Source of the DNA: Micromonospora olivasterospora
GTDB taxonomy: Bacteria > Actinomycetota > Actinomycetes > Mycobacteriales > Micromonosporaceae
Assembly: GCF_007830265.1 (NCBI RefSeq)
Contig: NZ_VLKE01000001.1
Span: 6,262,001-6,326,000, forward strand
Length of the DNA stretch: 64,000 bases
Direction: 5' to 3'
Positions within the stretch are counted from its first letter, which is position 1; each line of letters opens with the position of its first letter. Positions 50,402-60,317 of this stretch are shown here, piece by piece. Under the pieces are notes generated by a model. The model searched no databases. It worked only from the letters and a program-made list of their open reading frames with translations, and was not told where the DNA came from. The translations under genes were made by a program, and so were the position numbers.

Positions 50402-50560
50402 CTCATCGTTGTATCGCTCGAACAGGCCATCGCGATGTTCGTGGCGGCCGTCCTATGGAGGGTGGCGGGACCGGCTGACCTCGCCGGTCCCGCCGTCGGT
50501 TCTCGCGTCGGACGTCGAACCGCCCCCCGGGTCCGGGCCGCCGAGCGGCGGGCGCGGCGC

Positions 50561-52010
50561 TCAGCTGGACCAGCGAAGGTAGACCGACTTGGACACGGTG
50601 TAGAAGTCCAGGGCGGCCGATCCCTGTTCCTTGAACGCCGCGTTGGAGGAATCCTTCAGGCCGCCGAACGGCACGTTGGGCTGGTTTCCGGTTGTCGGCT
50701 CGTTCACCTTGATGGTGCCTGCCCGGACCTCGTCGGTGAAGGTCTGCGCCGCGGCCAGCGAGTCGGTCAGGATGCTGGCGACGAGCCCGTACCGGCTGGC
50801 GTTGACGCAGGCGATGGCCTCCTCCAGCGAGGAGACCTCGACGACCGCGACAACGGGCCGAACACCTCCGTCTCGAAGATCTGCGCGCCGGGCGTGAGGT
50901 TGGTGAGGACCGTGGGTTCGAAGAACGGCGGGGGGCTTCCCGGGGCGTGTGCAGGACCGCGCCTTCCCGCACGGCCGCCTCGACGATCTTCGCCACCCGG
51001 GCGTGGGCGGCCGGGTTGACGAGCGGACCGACGTCCGTTGCCGGCTCCGTGCCGTCTCCGATCCGCAACGCCCGGGCCCGGGCGGCCAGCGACTCGACCA
51101 GTGCTGGCGCGATGCCCGGGGTGCAGTAGACCCGGCTGGTGGCGGTGCAGGCCTGCCCGGTCAGCCCGAACGCGCTCCGGGCGATCAGCTCGGCGGCAAC
51201 GTCCGGCTCCGCGTCGTCCAGGACGACGGTGGCGTTCGATCCGCCCAGCTCCAGTTGGACGCGGGCCATGCGCTGCCCCGCGACCGCCGCGATCTGCCGG
51301 CCGATCTCGGTGGACCCCGTGAAGCTGACGGCCTGGACGCCCGGGTGGGCGACGACGGCGGCGCCGACCGTGGCGCCCCCGCCGATCAGGACGTTGAGTA
51401 CGCCCGGAGGCAGTCCGGCTGATTCGAGGAGCTCGGCAAGGAGGACGCTCGGTCCGGGCGCCTCGAGGGCGGGTTTGAGCACGACGGAGTTGCCCGCCAC
51501 CAGTGCCGGCCCGAGCTTCCACGCCGGAATTGCCAGGGGGAAGTTCCACGGGGTGATCAGGCCGACCACCCCGAGCGGCTCCCGCCGCGACGTGATCCGC
51601 AGGTTCGGTTCGAGGTTGGCGAACTCGTGGCCGGCGAGTCGCCAGCCTTCGGCTCCGAAGAACGAGAGATAGTCGACGGTCCGGTCGACCTCCGCGCCCG
51701 CCTCCCGGAGGGTCTTGCCCTCCTCACGCGTGATTGCCGCCGCGAATTCGGTGCGGCGCTCGGCGAGGATCGCCGCGGCACGGGTGAGGATCTCGCCGCG
51801 CCGCGGCGGAGGGGTACGCCGCCAGGCCCGCTGCGCGTCGACGGCGGCACGGACCGCCGCGTCGACGTCGGGGACGTCGGAGAGCGAGAGGTGTGCGACC
51901 AGGTCCCCGGTCGGGCCGTGCAGTGCTCGACTGTCGCCGCCGACCGGGCGTCCGTTGATGCGGCCGGCGATCACCGACCTGTCCGTGGCGAGGTTCTGGA
52001 TGCTACTCAC
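50561..52010 (-). pseudogene. Aldehyde dehydrogenase with two frameshifts
   Basis: The ATG at 52010 opens a normal aldehyde dehydrogenase (TPWNFPLAIPAWKLGPALVAG, FTGSTEIGRQI, catalytic Glu in LELGGSNAT, Cys in GQACTATSRVYC). The frame is lost in the C/G run near 50925-50945. The homologous continuation FFEPTVLTNLTPGAQIFETE is in a second frame. Near 50855, at FGP, a base is missing and the rest (AGTIKVNEPTTGNQPNVPFG, then FYTVSKSVYLRWSS) is in the third frame, ending at 50561. Two shifts in the same direction do not restore the frame. The gene overlaps the GntR gene by 8 bases. Confidence 0.85.
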
Positions 52011-52689
52011 CGCCCGGGTCGTTCTCTTCGAGGATGTGTTCGAGGACTTCGTGCACGTGCCTGCGCATCGCGCCCTCGGCGCCCTCGGGGTCCTGGTTGG
52101 CGATCGCCTCCGCGATCGTGACGTGCAGGTGCGCGGCGGCCGCTTTGAAGCCCTGCCGCGCGGGCCTGATGTTGCGCAGGGTCTGGGCCAGGTCGAGCGC
52201 GTTGCGGGCGTATCGCTGCAGGTGGCCCGAGCGGGAGGCGTCGACGATGGTGAGGTGGAACTGCGCGTCGAGTGTCCTGAACTCCTTGGGCTCTCCGCGG
52301 TCGGCCGCTTCGAGGCTGCGGCCCGCGAGCGTGACGATGGCCTCCGCCTGTTCGTCGGATCGTCGCAGCGCCGCCAACCTCGCGGTCATCCCCTCGATGC
52401 ACTCGCGTACTTCGAAAGCCTCGGCCAACGCCGGCTTCGACGGCGTCGCGATCCGGATGCCCTGGGGATGGATCGAGACCAGGCCCGCTTCGGTCAGATG
52501 GATGAGTGCCTCACGGACCGGGGTGGCGCTCACCCCGCAGAGTTTTGCGATGCGCGGGATGGTGAGGTACATGCCGGGGGCGAGCGTGCCGTCGACTATG
52601 GCCTCTCTGAGCAGCGCCGCCGTACGAGCGGTCAGATTCTGGTGTCGTGCCAGCGGTGTGATCTTCAGCGAGGAATCGTCGCCGCTCAC
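52003..52689 (-). CDS. GntR-family regulator, FadR/FCD type
   Basis: This 228-residue regulator has a winged helix (LTARTAALLREAIVDGTLAPG, then PRIAKLCGVSATPVREALIHL) and an FCD domain (DAQFHLTIVDASRSGHLQRY; AHLHVTIAEAIANQDPEGAE). The GTG at 52689 has GAGGGGC upstream; the longer frame overlaps the peptidase gene. It sits within a catabolic locus, and a GATATAT-containing site lies 32-49 bases upstream of its start. Similar sites precede the FAD oxidoreductase and binding-protein genes, so it probably regulates itself and both operons. Confidence 0.87.
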   Translation of the reverse strand: MSGDDSSLKITPLARHQNLTARTAALLREAIVDGTLAPGMYLTIPRIAKLCGVSATPVREALIHLTEAGLVSIHPQGIRIATPSKPALAEAFEVRECIEGMTARLAALRRSDEQAEAIVTLAGRSLEAADRGEPKEFRTLDAQFHLTIVDASRSGHLQRYARNALDLAQTLRNIRPARQGFKAAAAHLHVTIAEAIANQDPEGAEGAMRRHVHEVLEHILEENDPGGE

Positions 52690-52720
52690 TGCCCCTCCCC
52701 ATTCGAGTAGTTCGACCAAT

Positions 52721-52738
52721 ATCTCATATATCACTCCG
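52721..52738. promoter_or_regulatory. Candidate GntR operator (site A), ATCTCATATATCACTC
   Basis: On the minus strand this reads GTGATATATGAGAT, sharing GATATAT with sites at 56671-56686 and 61246-61259. It overlaps the stop of the M24 gene and lies just upstream of the regulator's own start, consistent with autoregulation. Confidence 0.5.
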
Positions 52739-53879
52739 TTGCGGAGAGGACAGTCCGAGGCAACGTACTCAGGAACCTCGTTCCATTCTCTTCCACCGCG
52801 AGGATGTCGGTGCAGCCGACGGCTCCCAGGCCCGGGACCCGAAGTGTCGGTAGGAGGTGGAAGACCATGCCGACCTCGACGGGGCGCGGGTCGCCTGCGC
52901 GAATGTCGAGGACGTCTCCTTCGCCGAGGCCCGGCGGGTACGCGATGCCCATGCTGTAGCCGCCGCGGTTCGGCCAGTACGCGGCGGGGACCTCGGCCTC
53001 CACGAGGGACCGGCCGGCCCTGTCCACGTCCCCGATCGGCACTCCCGGCCGGGCCGCGGCCCGCATCGCCTCGCCGGCCGCCGCCGACAGCGCGACCATA
53101 CCCGTGAGCTGCGACGTCGGCCTCGCGCGTGTCACGGTCCGGGTCAGGACGCCGTGATACCTGCCCTTCGAGGCGCACACCTCCAGGCGCAGCGGCTCCT
53201 GGTCGCCGACCGGGCGCTGGGCATGCGTCGAGTGGGTCACGAGGGAACTCACCCCCGGAACGATGTAGGCCGGCGACCCGGTGTACTCGCTCCCGCCGCG
53301 CGCGAGGCTGGCGAGTACGGTGGCCGCGACGTCGCTGTCGGTCCTGGCCGTACGAAGGCTGTCCAGCCCGGCGAGGACGGACGCTTCGGCGAGCTCGGTG
53401 GCCCGCTGGATCAGCGCGATCTCCGCGGGCGACTTGCGGGCACGGTGCCGCTCCACGAGGCCGGAGGCGTCGACCAGGTCGATCTCCTCGCGCAACTGGT
53501 CGTAGTACAGCGGAGGCAGGAACAGGCTCCGCCGGTCCACGCCGAGCCGCTTTCCCGCGAGCCCTTCCCGCCTGATCGACGACAGCAGGACCGGAATGGG
53601 GTCGGAGAGGGACTCGACCCCGATCGGGACGGGTTCGGCCACCCACGGCAGGTCGGGCACGTTGACGCGTTCGGTGTTGCGGACCACGAATGTGATGTCG
53701 CCCTCGGCAGGCAGGATCACGCACTGGAAGATGTGATAGCCGGGCGTCGTGTATCCGGTGAGATAGGTGATGTTCTCGGGCCCGGTGACGAGAAGCGCGT
53801 CCATGTTCCGCGCGGCCATGTCCGCGCGCACGGCCGCCAGCCGCGACGCGTACTCGTCGTCGGTGAAGTATCGGTTCAT
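52731..53879 (-). CDS. M24-family hydrolase, ectoine hydrolase/creatinase-like
   Basis: This 382-residue pita-bread-fold protein has an N-terminal creatinase-type domain (YFTDDEYASRLAAVRADMAA; NITYLTGYTTPGYHIFQCVI) and a C-terminal M24 domain. At the first two metal positions of aminopeptidases it reads LEVCASKGRYHGVLTRTV, lacking the usual Asp pair. GGYSMGIAYPPGLGEGD and GMVFHLLPTL resemble the ectoine hydrolase DoeA/EutD subgroup. It probably hydrolyses a C-N bond in a small cyclic or amidine-like compound rather than an X-Pro peptide. Its start overlaps the aminotransferase stop in ATGA. Confidence 0.8.
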   Translation of the reverse strand: MNRYFTDDEYASRLAAVRADMAARNMDALLVTGPENITYLTGYTTPGYHIFQCVILPAEGDITFVVRNTERVNVPDLPWVAEPVPIGVESLSDPIPVLLSSIRREGLAGKRLGVDRRSLFLPPLYYDQLREEIDLVDASGLVERHRARKSPAEIALIQRATELAEASVLAGLDSLRTARTDSDVAATVLASLARGGSEYTGSPAYIVPGVSSLVTHSTHAQRPVGDQEPLRLEVCASKGRYHGVLTRTVTRARPTSQLTGMVALSAAAGEAMRAAARPGVPIGDVDRAGRSLVEAEVPAAYWPNRGGYSMGIAYPPGLGEGDVLDIRAGDPRPVEVGMVFHLLPTLRVPGLGAVGCTDILAVEENGTRFLSTLPRTVLSATE

Positions 53880-55009
53880 CGAGCTGTTCCTCTCCTAGCT
53901 GACAACTGGTTGGTATCGGCGAGTTGCTCCAGGGCAACCGACAATCTGCGCAGGCCCTCCTCCAGTTCGGGCCGCGGCACCGAGAAGGTGAGCCGCCCGA
54001 ACACCGGGGCGCCGAATCGGTTGTCGTGTGCGACCGAGACGCGCGCTCGGGAGGTCCACGATTCGAAGAAGGACGCCTCCTCGCCGGTCGCGATGCCGAG
54101 CTCCTCCGGGACGAGCTCGATCAGTTGGTAGATGGCGCCGGACGGCCGCACCGTCCGGATGCCACGCCATCGGTCCACGACGGCGTGCGACAGGTCGCGC
54201 AGCTCCTGGTGTCGTCGCGGGTCGTGATGATCCCGGGGCGCACCGGTGAGCGCTCCCCACGCCGCCCACTGGCTGATCGAGGGAGCGCAGTTGCACAGGC
54301 CGGCGTGTACGCGTCGGGCGACGTCGATGACGGCTCTCGGTCCGGCGGCGTAACCGACCCGCCAACCGGTCATGCCGTAGGCCTTGGAGACGCCGTCGAT
54401 CGTGACCGTCCGGGCCAGCACCTCGGGACCCAGGGAACCGAGGCTGGGTGCGGGCCGCCCGTCGTACACGAAGCGGGCGTAGATCTCGTCGCTCACGATG
54501 GTCGCGGAGCTGTGGTTGACCACCACGTCGGCGAGCCCGGCAAGCTCGTCGGCGCTGTAGACCGCGCCGCTGGGATTGGCCGGCGAGTTGAGCAGTACGA
54601 CCCTCGTGTCGTCGTCGAGGGCGTCTCGCAGCTGCGCCCTGGTGAGCTTGTAGCCCGTGTCCGGTGTCGTCCCGAGCCCGACGATCCGCCCGCCCAGCCG
54701 CTCGATCTGCCCCCGGTAGCCCCCGTAGTGCGGGACCGGCAACACGACGGCGCTGCCAGGTCCGACCAGTGCGCTGAGTACGCAGAAGACGCTCAGCTTC
54801 GCGCCGGCGGTCACCATGATCTGCGAAGGCTCGTAGGACAGGCCGCGCTCCTCTAGAAGGGACCGGCTGACGGCCTCCCTGAGGGGCGCGATGCCCGCCG
54901 CGCCGACGTACCTGGTGTCGCCCCGGTTGATCGCTTCGGTGGCCGCGGCCGCGGCCGACGGCGGAGAGCCGATGTCCGGTACGCCGGTGGCGAGGTCGAT
55001 GGTGTCCAT
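53876..55009 (-). CDS. Class I/II pyridoxal-phosphate aminotransferase
   Basis: This 377-residue fold-type I aminotransferase has the cofactor Asn/Pro region NSPANPSGAVY, SDEIYARFVYDG, the Schiff-base Lys in DGVSKAYGMTGWRVGYAAGP and a C-terminal Arg near FGRLTFSVPRPE. The start is taken at the ATG at 55009; upstream codons are read from the FAD gene region. It would remove an amino group from the product of the neighbouring hydrolase, giving a semialdehyde or keto acid, which the broken aldehyde dehydrogenase could once have oxidised. Substrate assignment is inference. Confidence 0.88.
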   Translation of the reverse strand: MDTIDLATGVPDIGSPPSAAAAATEAINRGDTRYVGAAGIAPLREAVSRSLLEERGLSYEPSQIMVTAGAKLSVFCVLSALVGPGSAVVLPVPHYGGYRGQIERLGGRIVGLGTTPDTGYKLTRAQLRDALDDDTRVVLLNSPANPSGAVYSADELAGLADVVVNHSSATIVSDEIYARFVYDGRPAPSLGSLGPEVLARTVTIDGVSKAYGMTGWRVGYAAGPRAVIDVARRVHAGLCNCAPSISQWAAWGALTGAPRDHHDPRRHQELRDLSHAVVDRWRGIRTVRPSGAIYQLIELVPEELGIATGEEASFFESWTSRARVSVAHDNRFGAPVFGRLTFSVPRPELEEGLRRLSVALEQLADTNQLSARRGTAR

Positions 55010-55013
55010 CGGG

Positions 55014-56657
55014 CTATCCGGCGGAGGGGACGTCAGGCGTCGAGGCGTCGTCCTGCGCCCCGGACGTGTCACGGAGGACCCGGGTGGCCGCGTTGTACCC
55101 GGGGATGCCCGTCACCGTTCCGCCGGGCCAGACACCCGAGCCGCACAGGTAGAGGCCCCGCACCGGCGTGCGGTACCGGGCGAGACCGGGGGTGGGCCGG
55201 TTGCCGAACATACCCAGCGGCGTCATGTCGCCGTGCAGCTGGTGGCCCTCGACCAGCCCGTACTCCCGCTCGAAGTCGACCGGACTGAAGGTCACCTGGT
55301 CGACGATGATGTCCTTGATGTTCACGATGAATTCCTCGATGGTGTCGATGCAGGTGGCCGCGAACTTGGCCTTCGTCTCGGCGTCCCAGGCCCCGGACGC
55401 GAGGCGGTACGGCGCGTACCAGACGTTGACGCTCATCAGGTGCCGCCCCGGCGGGGCGACGCTGGGGTCGACGACCGATGGGGTCAGCCCCAGGAGCTTG
55501 GGGCGCCTCGACGGGTGGCCGTACTTGTAGTCGTCGTGGGCCTCCTCGAGGTACTCCACGGTCGGCGAGTAGCGGTACTGGCAGGCCGCCAGCTGTCGCG
55601 CCTCGGTGTCGGAGGTGGCCGAGCGGTGGATGGGCAGCCCGTCGAGGGCCAGGACGAGTTTGAACGCTCCCCCCGCCATCTTGAGGCTGCCCAGCCGCTC
55701 GGCGAGTCCGTCGGGGACGAGCGCCGGGTTGTCCAGCAGGTTCAGGAGGGTGGTCTTGGGATTGAGGTTGGACAGCACCGTCTGTGCCGTCACCTCGTCG
55801 CCGGACGAGAGCACCACGCCGGTGGCCCGCTCCCCCGCCGTCACGATGCGTTCGACCCGGGTCTCGAGGCAGATCTCGACGCCCCGCGCCTCGGCGGCGG
55901 CGCGCATGGCTTCGGCGATCGAACCCATCCCACCGCGGGGTAGGCCGGTCGAGCCCCGGACCATGTGGCGCCGCGGGTCGTCGGCCGTCGCGTGCCCGCT
56001 CATCAGGGACAGCGGGCGGCGCAGGAGGCCGATCGGTGATCCCGGGGTGGAGGGCGCGACGTTCCCGGCGCTCATCGACAGGCTCGCCAGCAGCGCCTTG
56101 AGGTGGGGGCTGGACAGCCGCCTGTCGAGGAAGTCCTGGATGTTGCCGAAGAACACCTCGGCGAACGCCGCCTCGTCGTCGGGCGTACGCATGGCCGCGG
56201 CCAGCTCCGCGAGGCTGGGCGGGTCGTCGAACACCGACACGCCGAGCTTGCGCGCGAAGTCGTTGAAAAAGTCGATGATGGCGAAGTAGGACTCGACGTC
56301 GTTCGGTGCCAGTAGGCGCAGGTCGGCCTCGGTCCGCTTCCGGTCCCGCCAGCCCTTGAACGACCGTCCGTCGGCGAGCGGGAACACCATGGTCGGATCG
56401 GGCCGGTCGAAGGTGACCCCGAAGTGCTCCAGCTGCATGTCCCCGAAGATCCGCGGTTCGAGGGCGCTCGGCGTGTTCGTGATCGTGCCCCGGTACCCGG
56501 GGAAGAACTCCAGCGGCGCGCAGAGGCCCCCGGCCTGCGCCCGCTGCTCGACGACAAGTACCCGGCGACCGGCTGCGGCCAGGTAGAAACTGGCGACAAG
56601 ACCGTTGTGGCCGCCGCCGACGATCACGGCGTCGTAGTGGGTGCTTCTCGGCTTCAT
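55014..56657 (-). CDS. NAD(P)/FAD-dependent oxidoreductase (phytoene desaturase-like)
   Basis: This 547-residue flavoprotein has the N-terminal dinucleotide motif DAVIVGGGHNGLVASFYLA, the GGLCAPLEF continuation, MGSIAEAMRAAAEARGVEI and the C-terminal CGSGVWPGGTVTGIPGYNAA. The last pattern is typical of the CrtI/amine-oxidase-like group. No carotenoid genes are nearby, so it more likely oxidises an amine or saturated ring of the imported compound. It is the first gene of a run with the aminotransferase and M24 hydrolase, and a palindromic CGATATATCG lies 17 bases before the start. Confidence 0.85.
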   Translation of the reverse strand: MKPRSTHYDAVIVGGGHNGLVASFYLAAAGRRVLVVEQRAQAGGLCAPLEFFPGYRGTITNTPSALEPRIFGDMQLEHFGVTFDRPDPTMVFPLADGRSFKGWRDRKRTEADLRLLAPNDVESYFAIIDFFNDFARKLGVSVFDDPPSLAELAAAMRTPDDEAAFAEVFFGNIQDFLDRRLSSPHLKALLASLSMSAGNVAPSTPGSPIGLLRRPLSLMSGHATADDPRRHMVRGSTGLPRGGMGSIAEAMRAAAEARGVEICLETRVERIVTAGERATGVVLSSGDEVTAQTVLSNLNPKTTLLNLLDNPALVPDGLAERLGSLKMAGGAFKLVLALDGLPIHRSATSDTEARQLAACQYRYSPTVEYLEEAHDDYKYGHPSRRPKLLGLTPSVVDPSVAPPGRHLMSVNVWYAPYRLASGAWDAETKAKFAATCIDTIEEFIVNIKDIIVDQVTFSPVDFEREYGLVEGHQLHGDMTPLGMFGNRPTPGLARYRTPVRGLYLCGSGVWPGGTVTGIPGYNAATRVLRDTSGAQDDASTPDVPSAG

Positions 56658-56670
56658 CGCGATACTCCAT

Positions 56671-56686
56671 ATTCGATATATCGCAG
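56671..56686. promoter_or_regulatory. Candidate GntR operator (site B), contains CGATATATCG palindrome
   Basis: CGATATATCG (56674-56683) is a perfect 10-base palindrome within ATTCGATATATCGCAG. It lies immediately upstream of the FAD oxidoreductase start at 56657. Confidence 0.55.
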
Positions 56687-56722
56687 ACGGGCGACGTGAC
56701 CCGACCGCGAGACGATCCCCAG

Positions 56723-57489
<767 letters not shown>

Positions 57490-57493
<4 letters not shown>

Positions 57494-58428
57494 CCGCGCA
57501 CCACCTTTCGCACCATGCGCCCCCCGGCCCGAACAGGGCCGATGCGCGTCGCCCCGGGGCGGGCCACGCCCCTACCGAAGATCCGTTCGATGTAGATCTG
57601 CGCCACCATGAGGATCGAGGTGCAGACGAGGTACCACGCGGAGGCGACGAGCAGCAGCGGGATCGGCTGGAAGTTCCGGGAGAAGATCTGCTCCGAGACG
57701 TACAGCAGGTCGCCCAGGGACAGCACGCTGACCAGTGACGAGTACTTCAGCATCCCGATGATGTTGTTGAAGGTCGGCGGGATGATGACCCGGATGGCCT
57801 GGGGCAGGACGATGCGACGGAACGTGTGCCACGGGGTCATCCCCAGGCCCTTGGCGGCCTCGGTCTGCCCCCGGTCGATCGAGAGCAGACCACCCCGAAC
57901 GATCTCGGACATGTAGGCGGCCTCGTTGAGGCCGAGCCCCAGGACCCCGGCGACCATCGCCGAGATCACCGCGTTGGTCGGCCAGCTGTGCAGTTCGGGG
58001 CCGAACGGGATGGCCAGCGTCAGCTTCGGGTACAGCGCGCTCAGGTTGTAGAAGAAGATGAGCTGCACCAGGGTCGGTGTGCCCCGGAAGATCCACGTGT
58101 AGAACCAGGCGAAGCGGGAGAGAATCGGGTTCTGGGACATCCGGCACAGGGCGATGACGATGCCGAGCACGATGCCCAGGCTCATCGCCAGGACGGTGAC
58201 CTCCAGCGTCAGCAGCAGGCCGCTGAGGATCGCCTCGCTGAACAGGTACTCGGCGAAGACGTCCCACCGGTAGGCGTCGTTGGTGACCATCGAGACCACC
58301 ATGCGCGCCGCGAGCACGAGGGCGACCGCGACCGACACCCAGCGCCAGGGGTGCCGCTGCTTGACCACGTGCAACGCTTCCGGGGCCTCCCGGGTGAGGT
58401 CTCGCGGCGCGGCCGTGGCGCTATCCAT
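57490..58428 (-). CDS. Polar amino acid ABC transporter permease
   Basis: This 312-residue HisM/GlnP-type permease has several membrane helices (WVSVAVALVLAARMVVSMV; GLLLTLEVTVLAMSLGIVLG) and the conserved EAA loop AAKGLGMTPWHTFRRIVLPQA. It includes the family's FRGTPTLVQLIFFY. A single permease gene suggests a homodimer. It overlaps the cupin gene by 8 bases and the ATPase gene by 4. Confidence 0.92.
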
Positions 58429-58810
58429 GTTGGCTCCACTCGTCGTCGGCCGGGAGCCACCGGGTCGTGCCGCCCGCCTTCAGGGCGATCTGCGTGAAGC
58501 TCTCCTCGTCACTGACGGAGCCGTGCCAGTGATGCGCGTGGGCCGGGATCACCACCCAGTCGCCGGGCCGGAGCTCGTGCACCTCGCCCTCGATGGACAC
58601 CGCGCCCCGGCCGCTGACGGCGTAGAGCACCTGGTCGACGCTGTGGGTGTGCGGCAGGGTGCGCGCCCCGGGCGCGAAGTAGACGCCGGTGAGGTCGGTG
58701 CCGACCTCCTCGCCGTTGCGGTACAGGTCCGTCCGGGAGACGGCGCCGGCGAAGCGGTCCGGCTCGTCGGCCAGCTCAGCCTGAACCGGGTCGAAATGCC
58801 TCGGCTTCAT
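58421..58810 (-). CDS. Cupin-domain protein
   Basis: This 129-residue single-domain cupin has motif 1 FAPGARTLPHTHSVDQVLYAV (His residues of the HxH set) and motif 2 LRPGDWVVIPAHAHHWHG. Metal-binding His residues are present, so it may be an enzyme or a ligand sensor. It is co-transcribed with the transporter genes. Function in the pathway is unknown. Confidence 0.85.
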   Translation of the reverse strand: MKPRHFDPVQAELADEPDRFAGAVSRTDLYRNGEEVGTDLTGVYFAPGARTLPHTHSVDQVLYAVSGRGAVSIEGEVHELRPGDWVVIPAHAHHWHGSVSDEESFTQIALKAGGTTRWLPADDEWSQHG

Positions 58811-58825
58811 CGTCTCTGCCTCCGT

Positions 58826-60307
58826 TCAGTGGGTGTCGAAGATCTGTTGCAGGGATCGGACGTATTCGTTGGTGGCGCGCTTCTCGGCGTCGGTCGGCTG
58901 GCGCGGGTCCTTGGCCACTGGCGCGGCGCCGAACCTGAGCAGGCAGGCGAGCAGGAGCATCCGGGCCTTCGTGGCGCTGAGGTTGCTGCCCGCGACGAAC
59001 GGCGCCGGGGCTCGACCCACCGGGTCCTCCGGCCGGCCGCGGCCGCACCAGACGACGGGAAATCCCGAGTACGCGGCGAACGACAGCGAGGATTCCACCT
59101 CGCGGCTGGCCCAGCCGTTGGGCGCGATGCCCTCCAGCACGAAGCCGGCCAGACCGTGCCGCTCGGCGTGGTGCGACACAGCGTCGGCGACGCCGAGGTC
59201 CGCACAGCCGCAGGTGCCCGCCAGGCCGTACCTGCCGTACACGACGATGGTGACGACCGGAAGCACCTCGGGGGCGAGCCGGCCGCTGCCGTCGGTGACC
59301 TGGACCAGCCTGGTGCCGCCGGCGCCATCCAGGGCCGGAACCTCGCGCGGAAGCGCGGAGATCCGCACGGCGGAGCTTCGGGTGTGCCGCCGCAGCGGCA
59401 GGTACTCCAGCCGGATGGGCCACTGCGTGGCGCAGGTGGCCACCGGGCCGCCGCCGGCGTAGCCACCCGGGCGTCCGGCCACCTTGTACGCTCCGCGCGC
59501 GGTGCGGACGACGCCGTCGGCCACCAGGACCGGGCCGACGGCGTCTCCCCGGCCGTCCAGGTCCCAGGCTCTCGACGCGATGTACCGCACGCCGTCGACG
59601 AGGTTCTGGGCGCCGTCCGACCCGAGGGAGCGATGCAGACGCTGGGCGACCTGGCCGACGATGGGCTTGTCGGTGTCGATGAGCAGCGCGAGCCAGTACA
59701 GCGTCTCCTCGATCACCGGGCTGCCCTCGAGCCACTGCACCCCGGCGACGCCGTCCTCGGCAGTGATCTGCTGGACCGTGTTGGTGATGGTCACGAGGGT
59801 GGCGATGGTCGGCTCGGCGCGGCTCTCCCAGGCGCCGTACGGGAAGTAGTCGACTCCGAGGACCTCGGGGGCTTCGCCGGACAGGTACCCGGCCGGCGGG
59901 GCGGCGCGGAAGTGCCGGTACCGGGCCAGCCGGCCGAGCGCCCCGGCGCGTCCGGTCTCGTCGACCCAGAGCGCGTCGAGCTCTTCGTACAGGCGCTCCG
60001 CCGACGGGAAGAAGCTCTGTGCCGCCGGGTCCGCGCCCTCGGGCAACGGAAGCGCCACCAACTGCCCCCGGGCAAGTACCACCTTCCGCGGGACCGGGGG
60101 TGTCGCGTCGTTGTCCAGCTCGTCGATCGGGTGGCCGCTGCGGTCGACGACGCCGATGACGACGTCGTCGGCCACGCGCTGCGGCACCAGCGCGGCGGGA
60201 TCCGCGCCCATGGGCGGCGTGTTGAGGATGGTCGCCGTCGGGCCCGCGATCACCGCGACCAGTGGACGGGACTCCGCGCCGGGTTGCGTGTCGGGTTGGC
60301 TGCTCAC
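58826..60307 (-). CDS. Asparaginase-fold protein with altered catalytic motifs
   Basis: This 493-residue protein has the L-asparaginase fold order: a first strand VAVIAGPTATI, a central EETLYWLALLIDTDKPIVGQV, DGAQNLVDGVRYIAS, and the C-terminal domain HGLAGFVLEGIAPNGW and SGFPVVWCGRGRPEDPVG. The canonical TGGTIAS is replaced by AGPTATI, and HGTDT by LEGSPV, so the two catalytic threonines are not both in their normal places. It may act on a different amide or bind without catalysis. The GTG at 60307 leaves a 10-base gap after the binding-protein gene; an ATG at 60334 would overlap it. Confidence 0.75.
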   Translation of the reverse strand: MSSQPDTQPGAESRPLVAVIAGPTATILNTPPMGADPAALVPQRVADDVVIGVVDRSGHPIDELDNDATPPVPRKVVLARGQLVALPLPEGADPAAQSFFPSAERLYEELDALWVDETGRAGALGRLARYRHFRAAPPAGYLSGEAPEVLGVDYFPYGAWESRAEPTIATLVTITNTVQQITAEDGVAGVQWLEGSPVIEETLYWLALLIDTDKPIVGQVAQRLHRSLGSDGAQNLVDGVRYIASRAWDLDGRGDAVGPVLVADGVVRTARGAYKVAGRPGGYAGGGPVATCATQWPIRLEYLPLRRHTRSSAVRISALPREVPALDGAGGTRLVQVTDGSGRLAPEVLPVVTIVVYGRYGLAGTCGCADLGVADAVSHHAERHGLAGFVLEGIAPNGWASREVESSLSFAAYSGFPVVWCGRGRPEDPVGRAPAPFVAGSNLSATKARMLLLACLLRFGAAPVAKDPRQPTDAEKRATNEYVRSLQQIFDTH

Positions 60308-60317
60308 GGGTGGGCCC

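Noticed and set aside
47285..51019. Plus-strand open frame of 1244 codons opposite phospholipase C and the aldehyde dehydrogenase
   Set aside because: Antisense shadow caused by third-position GC; no domains, and it spans two clear genes on the other strand.
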